Assembly (NCBI GenBank): GCA_000711775.1
Contig: ARYC01000639.1
Span: forward strand, 1-64,000
Source of the DNA: Oxytricha trifallax
Taxonomy: Eukaryota; Ciliophora; Spirotrichea; Sporadotrichida; Oxytrichidae
Direction: 5' to 3'
Length of the DNA: 64,000 bases
In this document: positions 37,291-48,825 of the stretch, in pieces
Layout: each line of letters begins with the position of its first letter
How positions within the stretch are numbered: position 1 is the first letter of the stretch
Made by a program: the position numbers and the translations under genes
Notes under the pieces: generated by a model
Told to the model about the DNA's origin: nothing
Databases searched by the model: none
Seen by the model: only the letters and a program-made list of their open reading frames with translations

Positions 37291-38734
37291 TCAAACAGTA
37301 CCTTAGTATCATAAAGCAATTTTCTAAACTTAATTTTTCCTAACCAACTAATTATCTAGTCGATGGTATGTTCTGCTATGATGTTAGACTTCAGGATAAT
37401 TTGCTCAGCCATATCTCTCATTTTACCTTTTATCTTATTTTGCTCTAAATACTGCTGGATTCTTTGCTTTGAATCTTTTCTCTTCTACAACTGTAGTAGT
37501 CATTTCTGTGCATATCGCACTCTATTATTATTGCTGCTAGAGCCCAGATATCCCACCTAATATCTCCATCCCTCCAGTCTTCTCTATTTCTGTAAAATAT
37601 CCAGGAGTGCCACGAACGTTGGCCAGTCCTGAAGCCTCATCTCTCTATGATCTATTGAAGTTTATTATTACCACTCTGAGTGATGAAAAGTCAAGCATAA
37701 TGTTTTGAGGCTTTAAATCTCTGTGCACGTATCCTAAAGAATGCAGCTCCTTAATACCTTAGCAGACATTTGTTAGAATAAGAGATAATTACTTTGGACA
37801 CCTTTAGTCTTGAATTTAGTCTCTTAATGTCATTTAGTATAAAGGTAGCGAAAAGCTACATAATTTTAAGCAAGGAGAATTGCTTCAAGTTTAATTTAAA
37901 TCTGCTCTGTCTATATCTTGCTTTAGTAAGAGCTTGATACTTATTGACAAACTCCATATGATACTTGTCATCGCATTTAAAGTAATTGAATGGATAAATC
38001 TTGTAAGCAAACTGCTTTTCAGTTATGACTTTTTTCTCATATATATCCTCAAGAATAAGATAACTTTCTTTGCACTCAGGTAGGCCAATTATATTCAATA
38101 TTGGAAGCTTGAGTGCATGCATCTTTAGAGTAATTTTTACTATCTCAGAGGCAGGGAGGTTCCTCACTGCTTTAATGAGTTTATTATCTTTCTTAACTTT
38201 TAGCTCCAAAGATTCTAAAGGGTCTCTTGGCTTTATCTTTTAAAGAAATACTTCACCAATCTCAGGATCTATGACCTCAAAATTCTTACCATGGTGTTTT
38301 ATGAGGTGAACTTTAAGATCCCTTGAGTGATTGTATTACTTATTACAGTAAGAGCAGAAATATTTTCCATCTATCTTATCATGCTTAAGATAGAGCTTGG
38401 GATTGTTAGAATGCTGCTCTAAAATATGACGTTTTAGACCAGATTTAAAAGTAAAGCTCTTCTAACACTCTTCACAAAAGTTTTCTATCTTTAATTCTTT
38501 ATTCACTCCCTCCTCTTCAACCATTTTTATTGGAACCTCGCTTTAAATTTCTTAGGTCTACATTACTATTTAACAATTGAATTGTTATTCAAAGTCTGAG
38601 ACCTAGGGTAAGAAAATTTCAGGTTCATATTAGGTAGAAACATCACAAGTCTCAATTTTCTATTGATTCATGAAAGAAAGTTTTTGCTGGCTAATGCCAA
38701 GCAATGCCGCTTTTCTAAATAAGTTACCGCTCAT
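37291..38734 (-). CDS. TBE zinc-finger/kinase protein, copy B (diverged)
   Basis: Starts MSGNLFRKAALLGISQ at 38734. Zinc fingers CEECQKSFTFKSGLKRHI (about 38470) and CSYCNKQYNHSRDLKVHL (about 38355) are followed by LKVKKDNKLIKAVRNLPA and a kinase-like C-terminus, where HRDLKPQNIM lies near 37720-37690 and GTPGYFTE near 37600. The protein differs from copies A and C throughout and its last part (to UGA 37291) is unrelated to theirs. The frame changes near 37855-37800, so this copy is probably inactive. Confidence 0.75.
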
Positions 38735-39296
38735 TTAATAAATACTATTAATGATTATATAAGCTGAATAAATTCTACCTTTATACTGGAGTAAAAGCAC
38801 ATCCTCAAAGATTTAGAGAGGTTTGATAAGAACAGTGTGTGACATTAGTTTCAATTTTCTTAAATTTTGAGATAATTTACATACTAATTCATCCATTTAA
38901 AACATTAATAAGCACCTAAATAAGTTTTTTAAAGTTAGCTGGTCCTCCTAGATTTGTTCTCGCAAAATTAGGAAGGGAAGTTTAACAATTTAATTTTTTT
39001 AATGTACCTTCTAATACGGTTTTGAACTTTAATTGAACCACACAATTAAGTTTTAAATAAATTAGGAGCACCATCTAATTAAATTAATTATTATTAGGAG
39101 CAATTTAATGGAGAAAGTAGGATAAAATTGAACTCAAACTCTGAAACTTGAAGAAAGTTCCTCCATCTTTTTCTATTTATCTGATTCAGGTTGACCTCCA
39201 AGTGGATCTCCCTATTTAGTAGTAAATTTTTAGTAAGTTTAAAATGGATATCCATAATTTCAAATTTCATAAACATTTATAGAAACTAGAAGTAAG

Positions 39297-40085
39297 ATGG
39301 AGTCTATGAATGATGCAATGAAGAGAATCTAATCTCAAGATTTAATAGGAAAATTCAGAAGTAAAGAAGATCTTTACTGATACTTGGTATAGCAAGGTAA
39401 GTTTTCACTTCTAACTAACTTATTAACCATAGTTGGGTTGTTCTTGCAAACACAAGAGGGAACAAAAATATCATTCTTAAAAGCATTGTTAAGTGAAGAG
39501 AAAAAAGCTTTTAAGTCTAATGAAATCAGAATGATAGAGATACCTAACTACCCTGAAATTTCAGTAACAAACCTCTATGAGGATGCTATAAGTGATCCAG
39601 ATGTTGCCCTCTACCTTCCATCAAAGCTGAAAATCTCTAATAAGTTGACAGAGAGAAACTTCTTCTTTGGTGTCCTTGGAACTCTGAAACCTGAGTACTT
39701 AAATGAAGTTATATAAGAAGCTCACAAGAAAGGCTACAGCATCTCTCCTAAGAAAAAGAGAAGCAAGGTATTAAAATAAGTGATACCTGGCTGTAGGAAC
39801 TTTAAAAGCATCCATTCCTCTCAAGTAAGCTTAGACTTCTAACTTTATAGAAAAACCTGGTACTGCTAAATACTTGATGAAAGAGCGCAGCAAATTAAAC
39901 AGAGAGAGAAAGTCTCAAGTAAAGCATGAATTGAGCAAGAACTCTACAAAGATTTATAAAAGCCAGAAGAGATGAACATAGATGCAGGAGCTGGCACTAA
40001 GAGAAGAAACATGGGCCCAAGCAAGCCTTAAGAGGAAGAAAAGAAAGAGAAGCCAAATCCCTTTACGGGCAAATTTAATATGTGA
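39297..40085 (+). CDS. TBE 22-kDa protein, copy B
   Basis: Starts MESMNDAMKRIQSQDLIG at 39297 and ends PNPFTGKFNM at UGA 40083. It keeps the segment deleted in copy A (YLPSKLKISNKLTERNFFF, about 39625). Length of 263 codons matches copy C. Frame changes around 39750-40020 separate the N- and C-terminal parts. Convergent with the transposase; the stops are 6 bp apart. Confidence 0.8.
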
Positions 40086-40091
40086 ACTTAT

Positions 40092-41133
40092 TCATTCGCT
40101 TAAATCTAAAACTTATTTATATACTCAAAATCTCCCTTCTCTTGCACATATTTTAGCTTTATCATCGCTGACTCTCTTAGCAGCACTCTAAATAAAATCG
40201 ACTGTATCTATCTCTAAATCATGCATCAGATGGTAGAGCAGCTAATTCTTATAATGACCTTTCAACAACCCCAAATATAATTCAATTCCATTGAACTAAG
40301 AGCTGTAAGGAACATTAAATACAGGTGTTATATTTAGCCTTTCATATTCCTTCCTTGAGTCTTTAGTTTTATGAACTGACAAGTTATCAACGAATAGAAT
40401 AATCTCTTAATCAGCGTACTTATCTCTGAGTTATTGCAAGAACTTAATATATTATTCAGTCTTTATAGAACGAGGGTGAATAACATAAGTCTCGAGGCCA
40501 CTATCTTCACTTATTCCTCCAAGAATAGCATGAGTTTACACCTTAACCTTTTAGTCATAAACTTCTATATTACTATACCTCTTGTACCAAGACCTTGATA
40601 TAAAGGTATTGAATGTAAATACAGCTTTATCAGCGTGTATAAACTTTATATTATGCTCTTAAGACCTCTGCATTTAATCGAATATATAATTTAAATTAGT
40701 CTTATAAAATGGAACATTAAAGTCAATCACTCTCTTAATGCGATTGACTGTCTTATAAGATATTCCGTTCTTTTTATATATGTTAGCTATTGATTAAGCA
40801 GATATGTGAAGCTCAGGAAATTGGCGATAAAACATCACAGCTCGCTAGGCCAGAGAGAAGTGAGCCCAGTATTTAAAAGTCTTATCATTAATTAGATAAT
40901 CGATACGATGCTGCTAAAATTTTAAAGGTCTTTTAGGCTTAGAATTAAGTCTTTTAATTCAATGCTAATAGACAATGAGACCTCACAGTTGCTGGAGATT
41001 TATGGAGCAGTCTTGCAATAGATGTATAATTCAGAACATGCTAGAGTTATTCACTATATTCATCACATCCATATCGCAACTTAAACAATAAATCTATATA
41101 CTCACTGTCATAAACTGACCCCAAACCTCGCAT
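40092..41133 (-). CDS. TBE DDE transposase, copy B
   Basis: Start at 41133, 3' end at 40092. It contains HADKAVFTF (about 40640), ILFVDNLSVHKT (about 40400) and the NGIELYLGLLK region (about 40290), the three acidic motifs of the Tc1/mariner superfamily. A SSQFNGIE version replaces SPQFNGIE. Near-identical in sequence to copies A and C over most of its length, with some frame-disturbing differences. Confidence 0.8.
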
Positions 41134-41274
41134 ATACTCACTTAAAATACTAATATTTAAACATTAAACCCCTACATAAACCCTATTAAAACCCTAATAA
41201 AGTATGCACTAATAGTCTACTTTTATCATTCAAAAACTCAATCAAACTACTGAAAGGGTTTTGGGGTTTTGAAT

Positions 41275-41355
41275 GGAGGGAAATCTTAGGATCTAGCTCA
41301 CTCGAAGAGTGAGTGCTGACAGATTGAACCCCGCCGACTGGTTCCTCATGCGAAA
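41275..41355. other. GC-rich patch right of TBE copy B
   Basis: About 80 bp with a CACTCGAAGAGTG hairpin. On the minus strand it contains GGGGTTCAATC, reminiscent of a tRNA T-arm, but no tRNA can be folded. Confidence 0.3.
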
Positions 41356-41585
41356 ATAATGAAATCCTAAAGTAAGCTTTAAAAATGAAAAAAAAGTATA
41401 ATATTAGATTAATTAAATGTTTAATATAAGTAAAGAATATTTAAATAGTTAACTATGAAGAATAACAGAAGATGCATTTTGAATAAAAATAAATAAAAAC
41501 TCTATCAACAAAATTGATAAAAATACGGATATCTTAGAATAATAAATAAAAAGTAGTATTTAAAATATAAAAGAAGACTTTGTAT
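41356..41585 (+). repeat. Right member of the diverged direct repeat flanking TBE copy B
   Basis: AATGAAATCCTAAAGTAAGC through TATAAAAGAAGACTTTGT, matching 36325-37123 minus its middle. Confidence 0.6.
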
Positions 41586-41599
41586 AAGGACATATTCTA

Positions 41600-43780
41600 T
41601 ATCAATAATAAAATTAAAGATCATAGTTTTTTGAGCTCCTCTTTCAAACCTTATCTTTAAGGACATCACCAGATGAGTGCTCTAGGAAATACCTGGGCTG
41701 CTTGCTAAGGGAAGAGTGCTTGGCATGAATTTTTTTCACAACCCAATGTCATCAGAAAATCTTCATTCCCGCTATGACTGCTCTCTAAGTATTCTACTAT
41801 TGGTTGGCGTCTTCTAAAAAGTCAGAATACATTTTACAACATTTGAGGGGAAAAACTTGTCGCAACTTTGAAAAATGGCATAAAAGTCAAAAATTTATGA
41901 AAATATGATAGTTATAAATATTGAGAAATATTGTGAACATATACAAAATCAAAATATTTGAATAGATTTTTGAATTTCTTTAAAAAAATTTAACTTTTTT
42001 TAATTATTTATATATTAATTTTAATTTTTTATGTTTTTTCTTTTTATCTTTATTTATCCATCATATTTGATATTTTATTTTATCTGACTATATTGATTTC
42101 TTTTTTATTTATGTATCTTTTATTTTTTTTGCATTTAATTATTTTTTATTTTTGGTATTATACATTTATATTTATTGATGTATGAAGAATAACAATAGTT
42201 TTATCATAATTAGGATTTTTTATTATTTTTAGTTTATTTTAAATGATTTTTTTGAATTTCTTTTAATTTTCATTTGCCAAGTAAAAAAGTCAAATCATTT
42301 GTTTTATTTAATTTTTATTACTTCTTTATTGGCTTTTATCTTTGTTTCTTCTCTGTATAGATTATTGTAATGCTTTCCTTCTCATATAATTTTTAAAAGA
42401 TTTTATAAACCTTTAATAATTTTTTTTTTAATCGTCAACTTTGTTTTTGCCTTGGTTATAATTTGATGGAAAAATATTACAATCTTTTAGATTTCGTAAG
42501 TTAAAAATTCTATTTTTGTTTCTCATTATGACTAATTTAACTTTTTTGTCATTTTAGCCCTATTTATATGCCTATCTTTAAATTCTTAATTAAAATCTAT
42601 TTATCTCATAGCTTTTAAATATTTTAGTTTTCTATACATCTTGGTTTCATTTGAATAAATCTTACTTCTCCCCATTTATATATGTTTTCCAATCACATTA
42701 ATAGAGATAACATTTGTATATCTTGTGATCCTCTGACTTTAATCAATTAAAACTATATTAAATTATATTATGCTTTATCTTAATCTAATAAATAATTTAC
42801 AAACAGATTTAAGTGAAAAAGTAATTTAAAAATTAATATCAAAAATGCTATTAAATAATGATTAAAATTTATATATTGTTTGAGAATCTTCTTAATTAAA
42901 CACTTCTTCATAATTATCTTCATGTTTACAGGATCATTAGATCTGTATTTATTTATAAATTTAACTGTAAAACTTATCAATATCAGTTTATTCAAGCTTA
43001 TCAGTATTATATAGTTTTATACTAATAATTTAAAGATATTTTTCTTAATAAACTAGTTTATTTAATAGAAAAGTTAAATATTTTAATTAAAAATTCTCAG
43101 GATTTATAATACATAATTATAGTTATTCTAATAATATATATTCAATAACATTTTCAGATTTTTAATTGATAAACTGAAATATTTAATGAAAGCATACTTC
43201 AAGTTTCTGTTAAAGAAGTGTTTTTCTTTCAATGATTGTAAGAAATTGATAACATTAAGTAATTAAATAGTATAAAATGCATACAATCAAATTAATTCAA
43301 AATAATATTACAGTGAAATCAGTATATTAATGTTAGATAACTCATTATAAGTTATATATAAGTAATCATTATATAATATGTAGGAAATTATAAATAAAAT
43401 ATTTCTAATAGTATATAAAACATGAATAATTTAGTTAACTAAAAATATATAAATAAATAACAATAGAACAGTTGCGTAAAATAAAATAATTTAAAGCATT
43501 ACTTTATAATATACGATAATAAAATATAAAAATAATAGTAAAATAATAAATTTTTACCTCAAATTAAAACCTTAAATTCATGTGAGAAAGGTAATATACA
43601 AAATGCTAATTCATAATGTATCATCTATTTCGATAAATATAAATGGATTGTGAGACCAATAAATTTATATTTAATCAATTTTGTCTCTAGGAGAGAAGAA
43701 TGAGTCAAGAGATTTTGCGTTTCAATTTAAAAACTTAATTATGAACAATATTAAAAGCTTTTGGTTAGGTTGGATCATTA
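41600..43780. other. AT-rich germline DNA, T-rich on the plus strand from 41990 to 42680
   Basis: No gene supported. The small moderate-GC patch at 41620-41830 shows no ORF or motif. Confidence 0.4.
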
Positions 43781-43792
43781 ATATAGAAATAA

Positions 43793-44098
43793 AATTGATT
43801 TGGAAAAATAATTGTGATTAGAAACAGAGTAATCCCAATTAGTGGCAATTAACTTTTTAATTTTAAAATGATTAATATTTAATATTACGTTTTTGGTAGT
43901 ATCTTTATTGATCAGAATTAATTATTAAAAAAATTGTACAAATGTACGATTGTACAAATCTACTAATTAGGTTTTTTTAATTAAGGCGTACCTATTTAAT
44001 TGCATAAATTGTACAATTGCACCGTTTTAGAATTAATCTTTTTAAAAATCAAATTTTACAAAAATGTTATAAGAGTAATTATATTGAATATTATATTT
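43793..44098 (+). repeat. Left inverted repeat of the Rep element
   Basis: Matches the reverse complement of 45606-45763 plus 50438-50594. Contains TAATATTAC at 43880 and several GTACAA/TTGTAC palindromic motifs near 43935-44025. Confidence 0.8.
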
Positions 44099-44227
44099 AA
44101 TTACTGTAATAATGAGCAAGATGAAAATGTACATTTTTTCTTCAATGACTAGATCATTTATTCAATTTAGGCTGAATGTCGTTTGCCCCCACATATGTAC
44201 TATCTATCACTGTCTCCTCATCTAGCA

Positions 44228-45590
44228 TCAACCCTGCTTCCCCGTCATCGATCAATCTCTACTTGAAGTACAATGCTAGCTCTACCTCACTGAATGAAAC
44301 TTCTCATCTACTCTCACCATTGCTTCTGTGAACTCTGCTGTCAGCATTTTTATCTCGAAGGATATCATGTCCAAGCTGCTCATCTGGCTAAAGGGCAACT
44401 GATTTGAAATAGCAAGTATCTGGCACTTCTAGAATCTCACTACAGAGGTTTTGTATTTTAGATTCACAAGGTAGCCTTCACCCTCGAAAAATCGTTTTAA
44501 GTCGTCAATTTTGTCGCTATCGTAGAAAATACCCCTCTTTATCTCGTCCATTAAAACTAGCTATGGTTACTGCTGAGAAGTGCTCGAGTCCATGCAGAAC
44601 GATCTATTGAGTATTCTGAAATCTTCGGTGATAAAGATCTTTCTGATGTGTTTCGCTAGAGTGGTCTTCCCCGTGTTGGGCTCCCCGTAGAACCAAATAA
44701 AGTTCATTTTGTCAGGGCATTTCCTAAAGATAACTCTGTAGACCTAGTCTACAAAATCGAATACAGCATTTTTTATAGCTAACCTTAGGCAATCCTGATT
44801 AAATTTTGTGATTAGGTATCGTGGCGCTGAAGGAAACTAAATAGTGACAGGAACTTTGTTTGCTGTGGCTCTGGTTTTGATTGTAATTTCTATTCGTAGC
44901 CCTGGTAAGTAACATGCAGCTTGTGATTCTTGACTATTTGATCGCACATCTCGCTATCATCCTGATATATTCTGTACATATATCCTCCACAGTGCTAACC
45001 TATTATGATCTCACTAACTCTTTGTATTGGTCTGAAATCCTGCGTTGTGACTACGAGAAAATCTCCTTGATGATGAACTTTTGATTTCCTCGCTTTTAGT
45101 CTGAACCTTTGCAAATGCGAAAAATTCTTAGAAATTTTGCATATCCCCACAGTCTAGTGCAAGGCTTACATTCATCTCGTATAGTTTCTTGTGCATCACT
45201 TTCCCAATTTGGGTAAAGGAGAATGGTAAACCTTTTAGTGCTTTGTATCCTAGATAGTCAGGTTTGCTAAAATAGTTTTTGATAAGTCCAAGGCCATTTT
45301 GCTTCACGTTAATAGAGAAGTACTGCTATACTCGGTTGTCATCAGCAGTACTGTGAAATATGAGTGCGTGACTAAACCTTGGTGTTTTCTTGGATACTGC
45401 TTCTTCAACTTGAGTGTGCATTTGTCTTTTTCTTTAGTCTTGATGGCAAAAACAAAAACCTGCCTTTCATTTGAATTTTACTCTGATTTTTATTTCAGTT
45501 GCTGCTTCATTTCCATATATTTACGTTTGTATCTGAAGCTTTCATATTCCTTTTTAAAACTATTTGTGTTCTCCCATTTGAATAATCATT
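44228..45590 (-). pseudogene. Rep protein with superfamily 3 helicase domain (fossil)
   Basis: On the minus strand the helicase core is clear: Walker A in GEPNTGKTTLAKHIRK (44690-44645), Walker B in LVLMDEIKRG (about 44556-44537) and motif C ending in an Asn in ILAISNQLPF (about 44425-44385). This order and spacing is that of SF3 helicases in CRESS-DNA and parvovirus Rep proteins. The N-terminal half would be the place of an HUH endonuclease; I could not identify its motifs with confidence. Treated as a fossil of a virus-like element; I have not counted its breaks. Confidence 0.65.
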
Positions 45591-45605
45591 TAAATAATTA
45601 TTAAT

Positions 45606-45763
45606 TAATAATATTCAATCTAATAAAAAATTACTCTCATAACATTTTTGTACAATCAGATTTTTTAAAAAAAAACTAATTCTATAACGGTACAATTGTA
45701 CAATTTGTACAATTAAATAGGTACGCCTTGATTTTTAAAAAAAACTAATTAGTAGATCTGTAC
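45606..45763 (-). repeat. Right inverted repeat of the Rep element, inner part
   Basis: Reverse complement of about 43940-44098. It is interrupted at its outer edge by TBE copy C. Confidence 0.8.
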
Positions 45764-45903
45764 AATCTAAACCCCAAAACGCTTTCAGTAGTTTGATTGA
45801 GTTTTTGATTTATAAAAGTAGATTATAAGGCATACTTTATTAGGGTTTTGATAGGCTTTATGTAGGGGTATAATGTTTAAATGTTAGTATTTTAAGTGAG
45901 TAT

Positions 45904-47464
45904 ATGCGAGGTTTGGGGTCAGTTTATGACAGTGAGTATATAGATTTATTGTATAAGTTGCGATATGGATGTGATGAATATAGTGAATAACTCAAGCCTG
46001 TTCTTAATTATACGTCTATATCAAGGCTACTCCATAAATCTCCAGCAACTGTGAGGTCTTACTGTCTATTAGCATTGTATTTAAAGAGATAGCAGCTTAA
46101 TTCTAAGCCTAAGAGACCCTTAGGGGGGGGAAGTTTCCTGCCCCCACACAGTTTCCTGCCCCAAAAGGTAGTTTCCTGCCCCCAACATAAAATTTTATGT
46201 TTTTTGCAATAATTTTATTAGAAATAAATAAATTTCAATTTCAATTATTATATTCATGTACTAAACAACTTTTATTAATTTATAATTTTCAAGGTACATA
46301 ATTATTCTTTATCAAATTATATATTATAAACAAGGCTAAATAATTTGTTTTTTATTAATAATTGATGTGATTTTCATTGAAATGTGTATTCATTATCAAG
46401 GTAGAAATGATATTTGAAGCTAAATTAATATATAACTATATCATAATTGATGATAGAGATTCTTTTAAAATTATAAAAATTCCATGTTTTTATGTATGGG
46501 GCAAGAAACTTACGAAGGGGCAGGAAACTACCTTTTTGGGGGCAGGAAACTACCTTTTTTGGGGCAGGAAACTTCCCCCCTTGGGTGCATATAAAATTTT
46601 GGGGCAGAAAACTTCCCCCCCCCCCGACCCTTAAAATTTTAGCAACATCATATTGAATATCTTATTAATGATAAGACTCTTAAATACTGGGCTCATTTCT
46701 CTCTGGCCTAGAGGGCTGTGATTTTTCATCGCCAATTTCCTGAGCTTCACATATCTGCTTAATCAATAGCTAGAATATATAAAAAGAACGGAATATCTTA
46801 CAAGACAGTCAATCGCATTAAGAGAGTGATTGACTTTTATGTTCCATTTTATAAGACTGATTTAAATTATATATTCGATTAAATGCAAGGGGCTTAAGAG
46901 CATTATATAAAGTTCATTCACGCTGATGAAGCTGTATTTACATTCAAAACCTTTATATCAAGATCTTCGTACAAGAGGTATAGTAATAAAGAAGTTTATG
47001 ACTAAAAATTTAAGGTGTAAACTCATGCTTTTCTTGGAGGAATAAGAGAAGATATTGGCCTTGAGACTTATGATTTTCCCCCTCGTTCTATAAAGACTGA
47101 ATAATATATTAAGTTCTTGCACTAACTCAGAGATAAGTACGCTGACTAAGAGATTATTCTATTCGTTGAAAACTTGTCAGTTCATAAAACTAAAGACTCA
47201 AGGAAGGAATATCAAAGGCTAAATATAACACCTTCATTTAATGTTGCTTACAGCCCTTAGTTCAATGGAATTGAATTATATTGGGAGTTGTTGAAAGGTC
47301 ATTATAAGAAATAGCAGCTCTACCATCTGATGCATGATTTAGAGATAGATACAGTCGATTTTATTAAGAGTGCTGCTAAGAGAGTTAGCGATGATAAAGC
47401 TAAAGTATGCGCAAGAGAAGGGAGATTTTTTGAATATAAATAAGTTTTAGATTTAAGCGAATGA
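45904..47464 (+). CDS. TBE DDE transposase, copy C, interrupted by a MITE
   Basis: Start ATG 45904 (MRGLGSVYDSEYIDLLYK), chosen because it gives a continuous N-terminus. N-terminal helix-turn-helix-like segment SISRLLHKSPATVRSYCL. Catalytic motifs HADEAVFTFKTF (about 46919), ILFVENLSVHKT (about 47157) and YSPQFNGIELYWELLK (about 47250). The second catalytic position is Glu here where copies A and B have Asp. The insertion at 46123-46625 splits the gene after KPKRP. Ends DLSE at UGA. Confidence 0.85.
46115..46122 (+). repeat. 8-bp target site duplication, left
   Basis: GACCCTTA, repeated exactly at 46626-46633. The uninterrupted sequence is seen in copy A (GACCCTTAAAATTT near 18200). Confidence 0.9.
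46123..46625. mobile_element. 503-bp G-run MITE with repeated subterminal motifs
   Basis: Begins GGGGGGGGAAGTTTCCTG and ends in a C-run. The left arm has three copies of AGTTTCCTGCCCC; the right arm has about five inverted copies (GGGGCAGGAAACT). The core is AT-rich and non-coding. The 8-bp target duplication fits superfamilies such as hAT, P or Merlin, but the family is unassigned. The ORF at 46377-46634 reads through the repeats and is not a gene. Confidence 0.9.
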
Positions 47465-47470
47465 ATAAGT

Positions 47471-48262
47471 TCACATATTGAATTTGCCCATAAAAGAATT
47501 TGGCTTCTCTTTCTTTTCTTCCTCTTAAGGCTTGCTTGGGCATATGTTTCTTATCTTAGTGCCAGCTCCTGCATTTATGTTCATCTCTTCTGGCTTTTAT
47601 AAATCTTTGAAGAGTCTCTTACTCAGTTTATGTTTTACTTGAGACTTTCTATCACTGTTTGATTTGCTGCTCTCTTTCATCAAGTAAATAGCAGTTCCAG
47701 GTTTTTCTATAAAGTTTGAAGGGAAAGCTTACTTGAGATGAATGGATGCTTCTGCAGTTCCTACAATCAGTTGTCGCTGATTTTAAATCCCTGTTTCTCT
47801 TTTTCTTCAGGATAGATGCTATAGCGTTTCTTGTGAGCTTCTTAAATTACTTCATTTAAGTACTCAGGTTTCAGAGTTTCAAGGACGCCAAAGAAGAAGT
47901 TTCTCTCTGGCAACTTATTAGAGAGTTGAAGCTTTGATGGAAGGAAGAGATCAACATCTGGATCACTCATAGCATCATCATAGATGTTTGTTACTTAAAT
48001 TTCAGGGTAGTTAGGTATCTCGGTCATTCTGATTTCATTAGACTTAAAAGCTTTTTTGTCTTCACTCAGTAAGGCTTTTAAGAATGAGATTTTTGTTCCC
48101 TCCTAAGTTGGCAAGAACAATCCAACTATAATGGGTTTATTAATCTTACTTATAAAACTTACCCTGCTATACAAAATATCTAAAAAGGTCCTCATTACTT
48201 CGAAATTTTCCTATTAAATCTTGAGATTAAATTCTCTTCATTGCATCATTCATAGACCCCAT
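47471..48262 (-). CDS. TBE 22-kDa protein, copy C
   Basis: Starts MGSMNDAMKRI at 48262 and ends at UGA 47471, 264 codons. It retains the region missing from copy A (about 47910-47985). Convergent with the transposase, stops 6 bp apart. Confidence 0.8.
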
Positions 48263-48825
48263 CTTGCTTCCTCTTTCTAGAAATGTCAATGAAATTTAAA
48301 ATTATGGATATCCATTCTAAGTTTATTAAAATCTTACTACTTATTAGGGAGGACCTACTGGAGGTCAGCCTTGAAAAGATATGATGAGAACCATTGAAAA
48401 TCTTGCTCCAAATTTCACAGATTGATTTCCATTTTTATCAATCTATCTCTATTAAATTGTTCCTAATAATGTTTAATTATTTTAGGAGGCCCTCCAAATT
48501 AAGTTCAAACTTTATTAGGAGTTAAATTTTAAGGTTAAAACTTAATTAGGAGCATATTAAATTTAAAAATGTTTAATAACTATACCTCCAAATTAAGTTT
48601 AAACTTGATTTGGAGGACCTCCTAGAGAAACAAAACTTCATTAGGAGTATTTTAATTTACTAAAATGTATAGAATTCTCATAAAATATGTCAACTTACAC
48701 TCTTTTATGGTTAGTTAATTCTTACCTATCAGCAAAGAATCTACCAGAGTGTCTTATACTCTACTTTAATAGTTTATCTAGGTATATTTTATCATTATTA
48801 TAATAAAATATATAAAAAAACTAAA

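Larger units (their letters stand above)
37127..41271 (-). mobile_element. TBE transposon, copy B (4,145 bp), reverse orientation
   Basis: Ends CAAAACCCCAAAACCC (37127) and GGGTTTTGGGGTTTTG (41271), with perfect AAT target duplications at 37124-37126 and 41272-41274 matching the TBE ANT rule. Gene set: zinc-finger/kinase (-), 22K (+), transposase (-). The transposase and 22K genes resemble copies A and C closely, whereas the zinc-finger/kinase gene is strongly diverged, so this copy may be recombinant or from another TBE subfamily. Confidence 0.95.

Noticed and set aside
41275-41355. Possible tRNA (GGTTCAATC on the minus strand)
   Set aside because: No acceptor stem or anticodon arm could be paired; only a T-arm-like string is present.
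46377-46634. Plus-strand ORF of 85 codons
   Set aside because: It reads across the repeated subterminal motifs of the nested MITE and into the C-run; not a gene.
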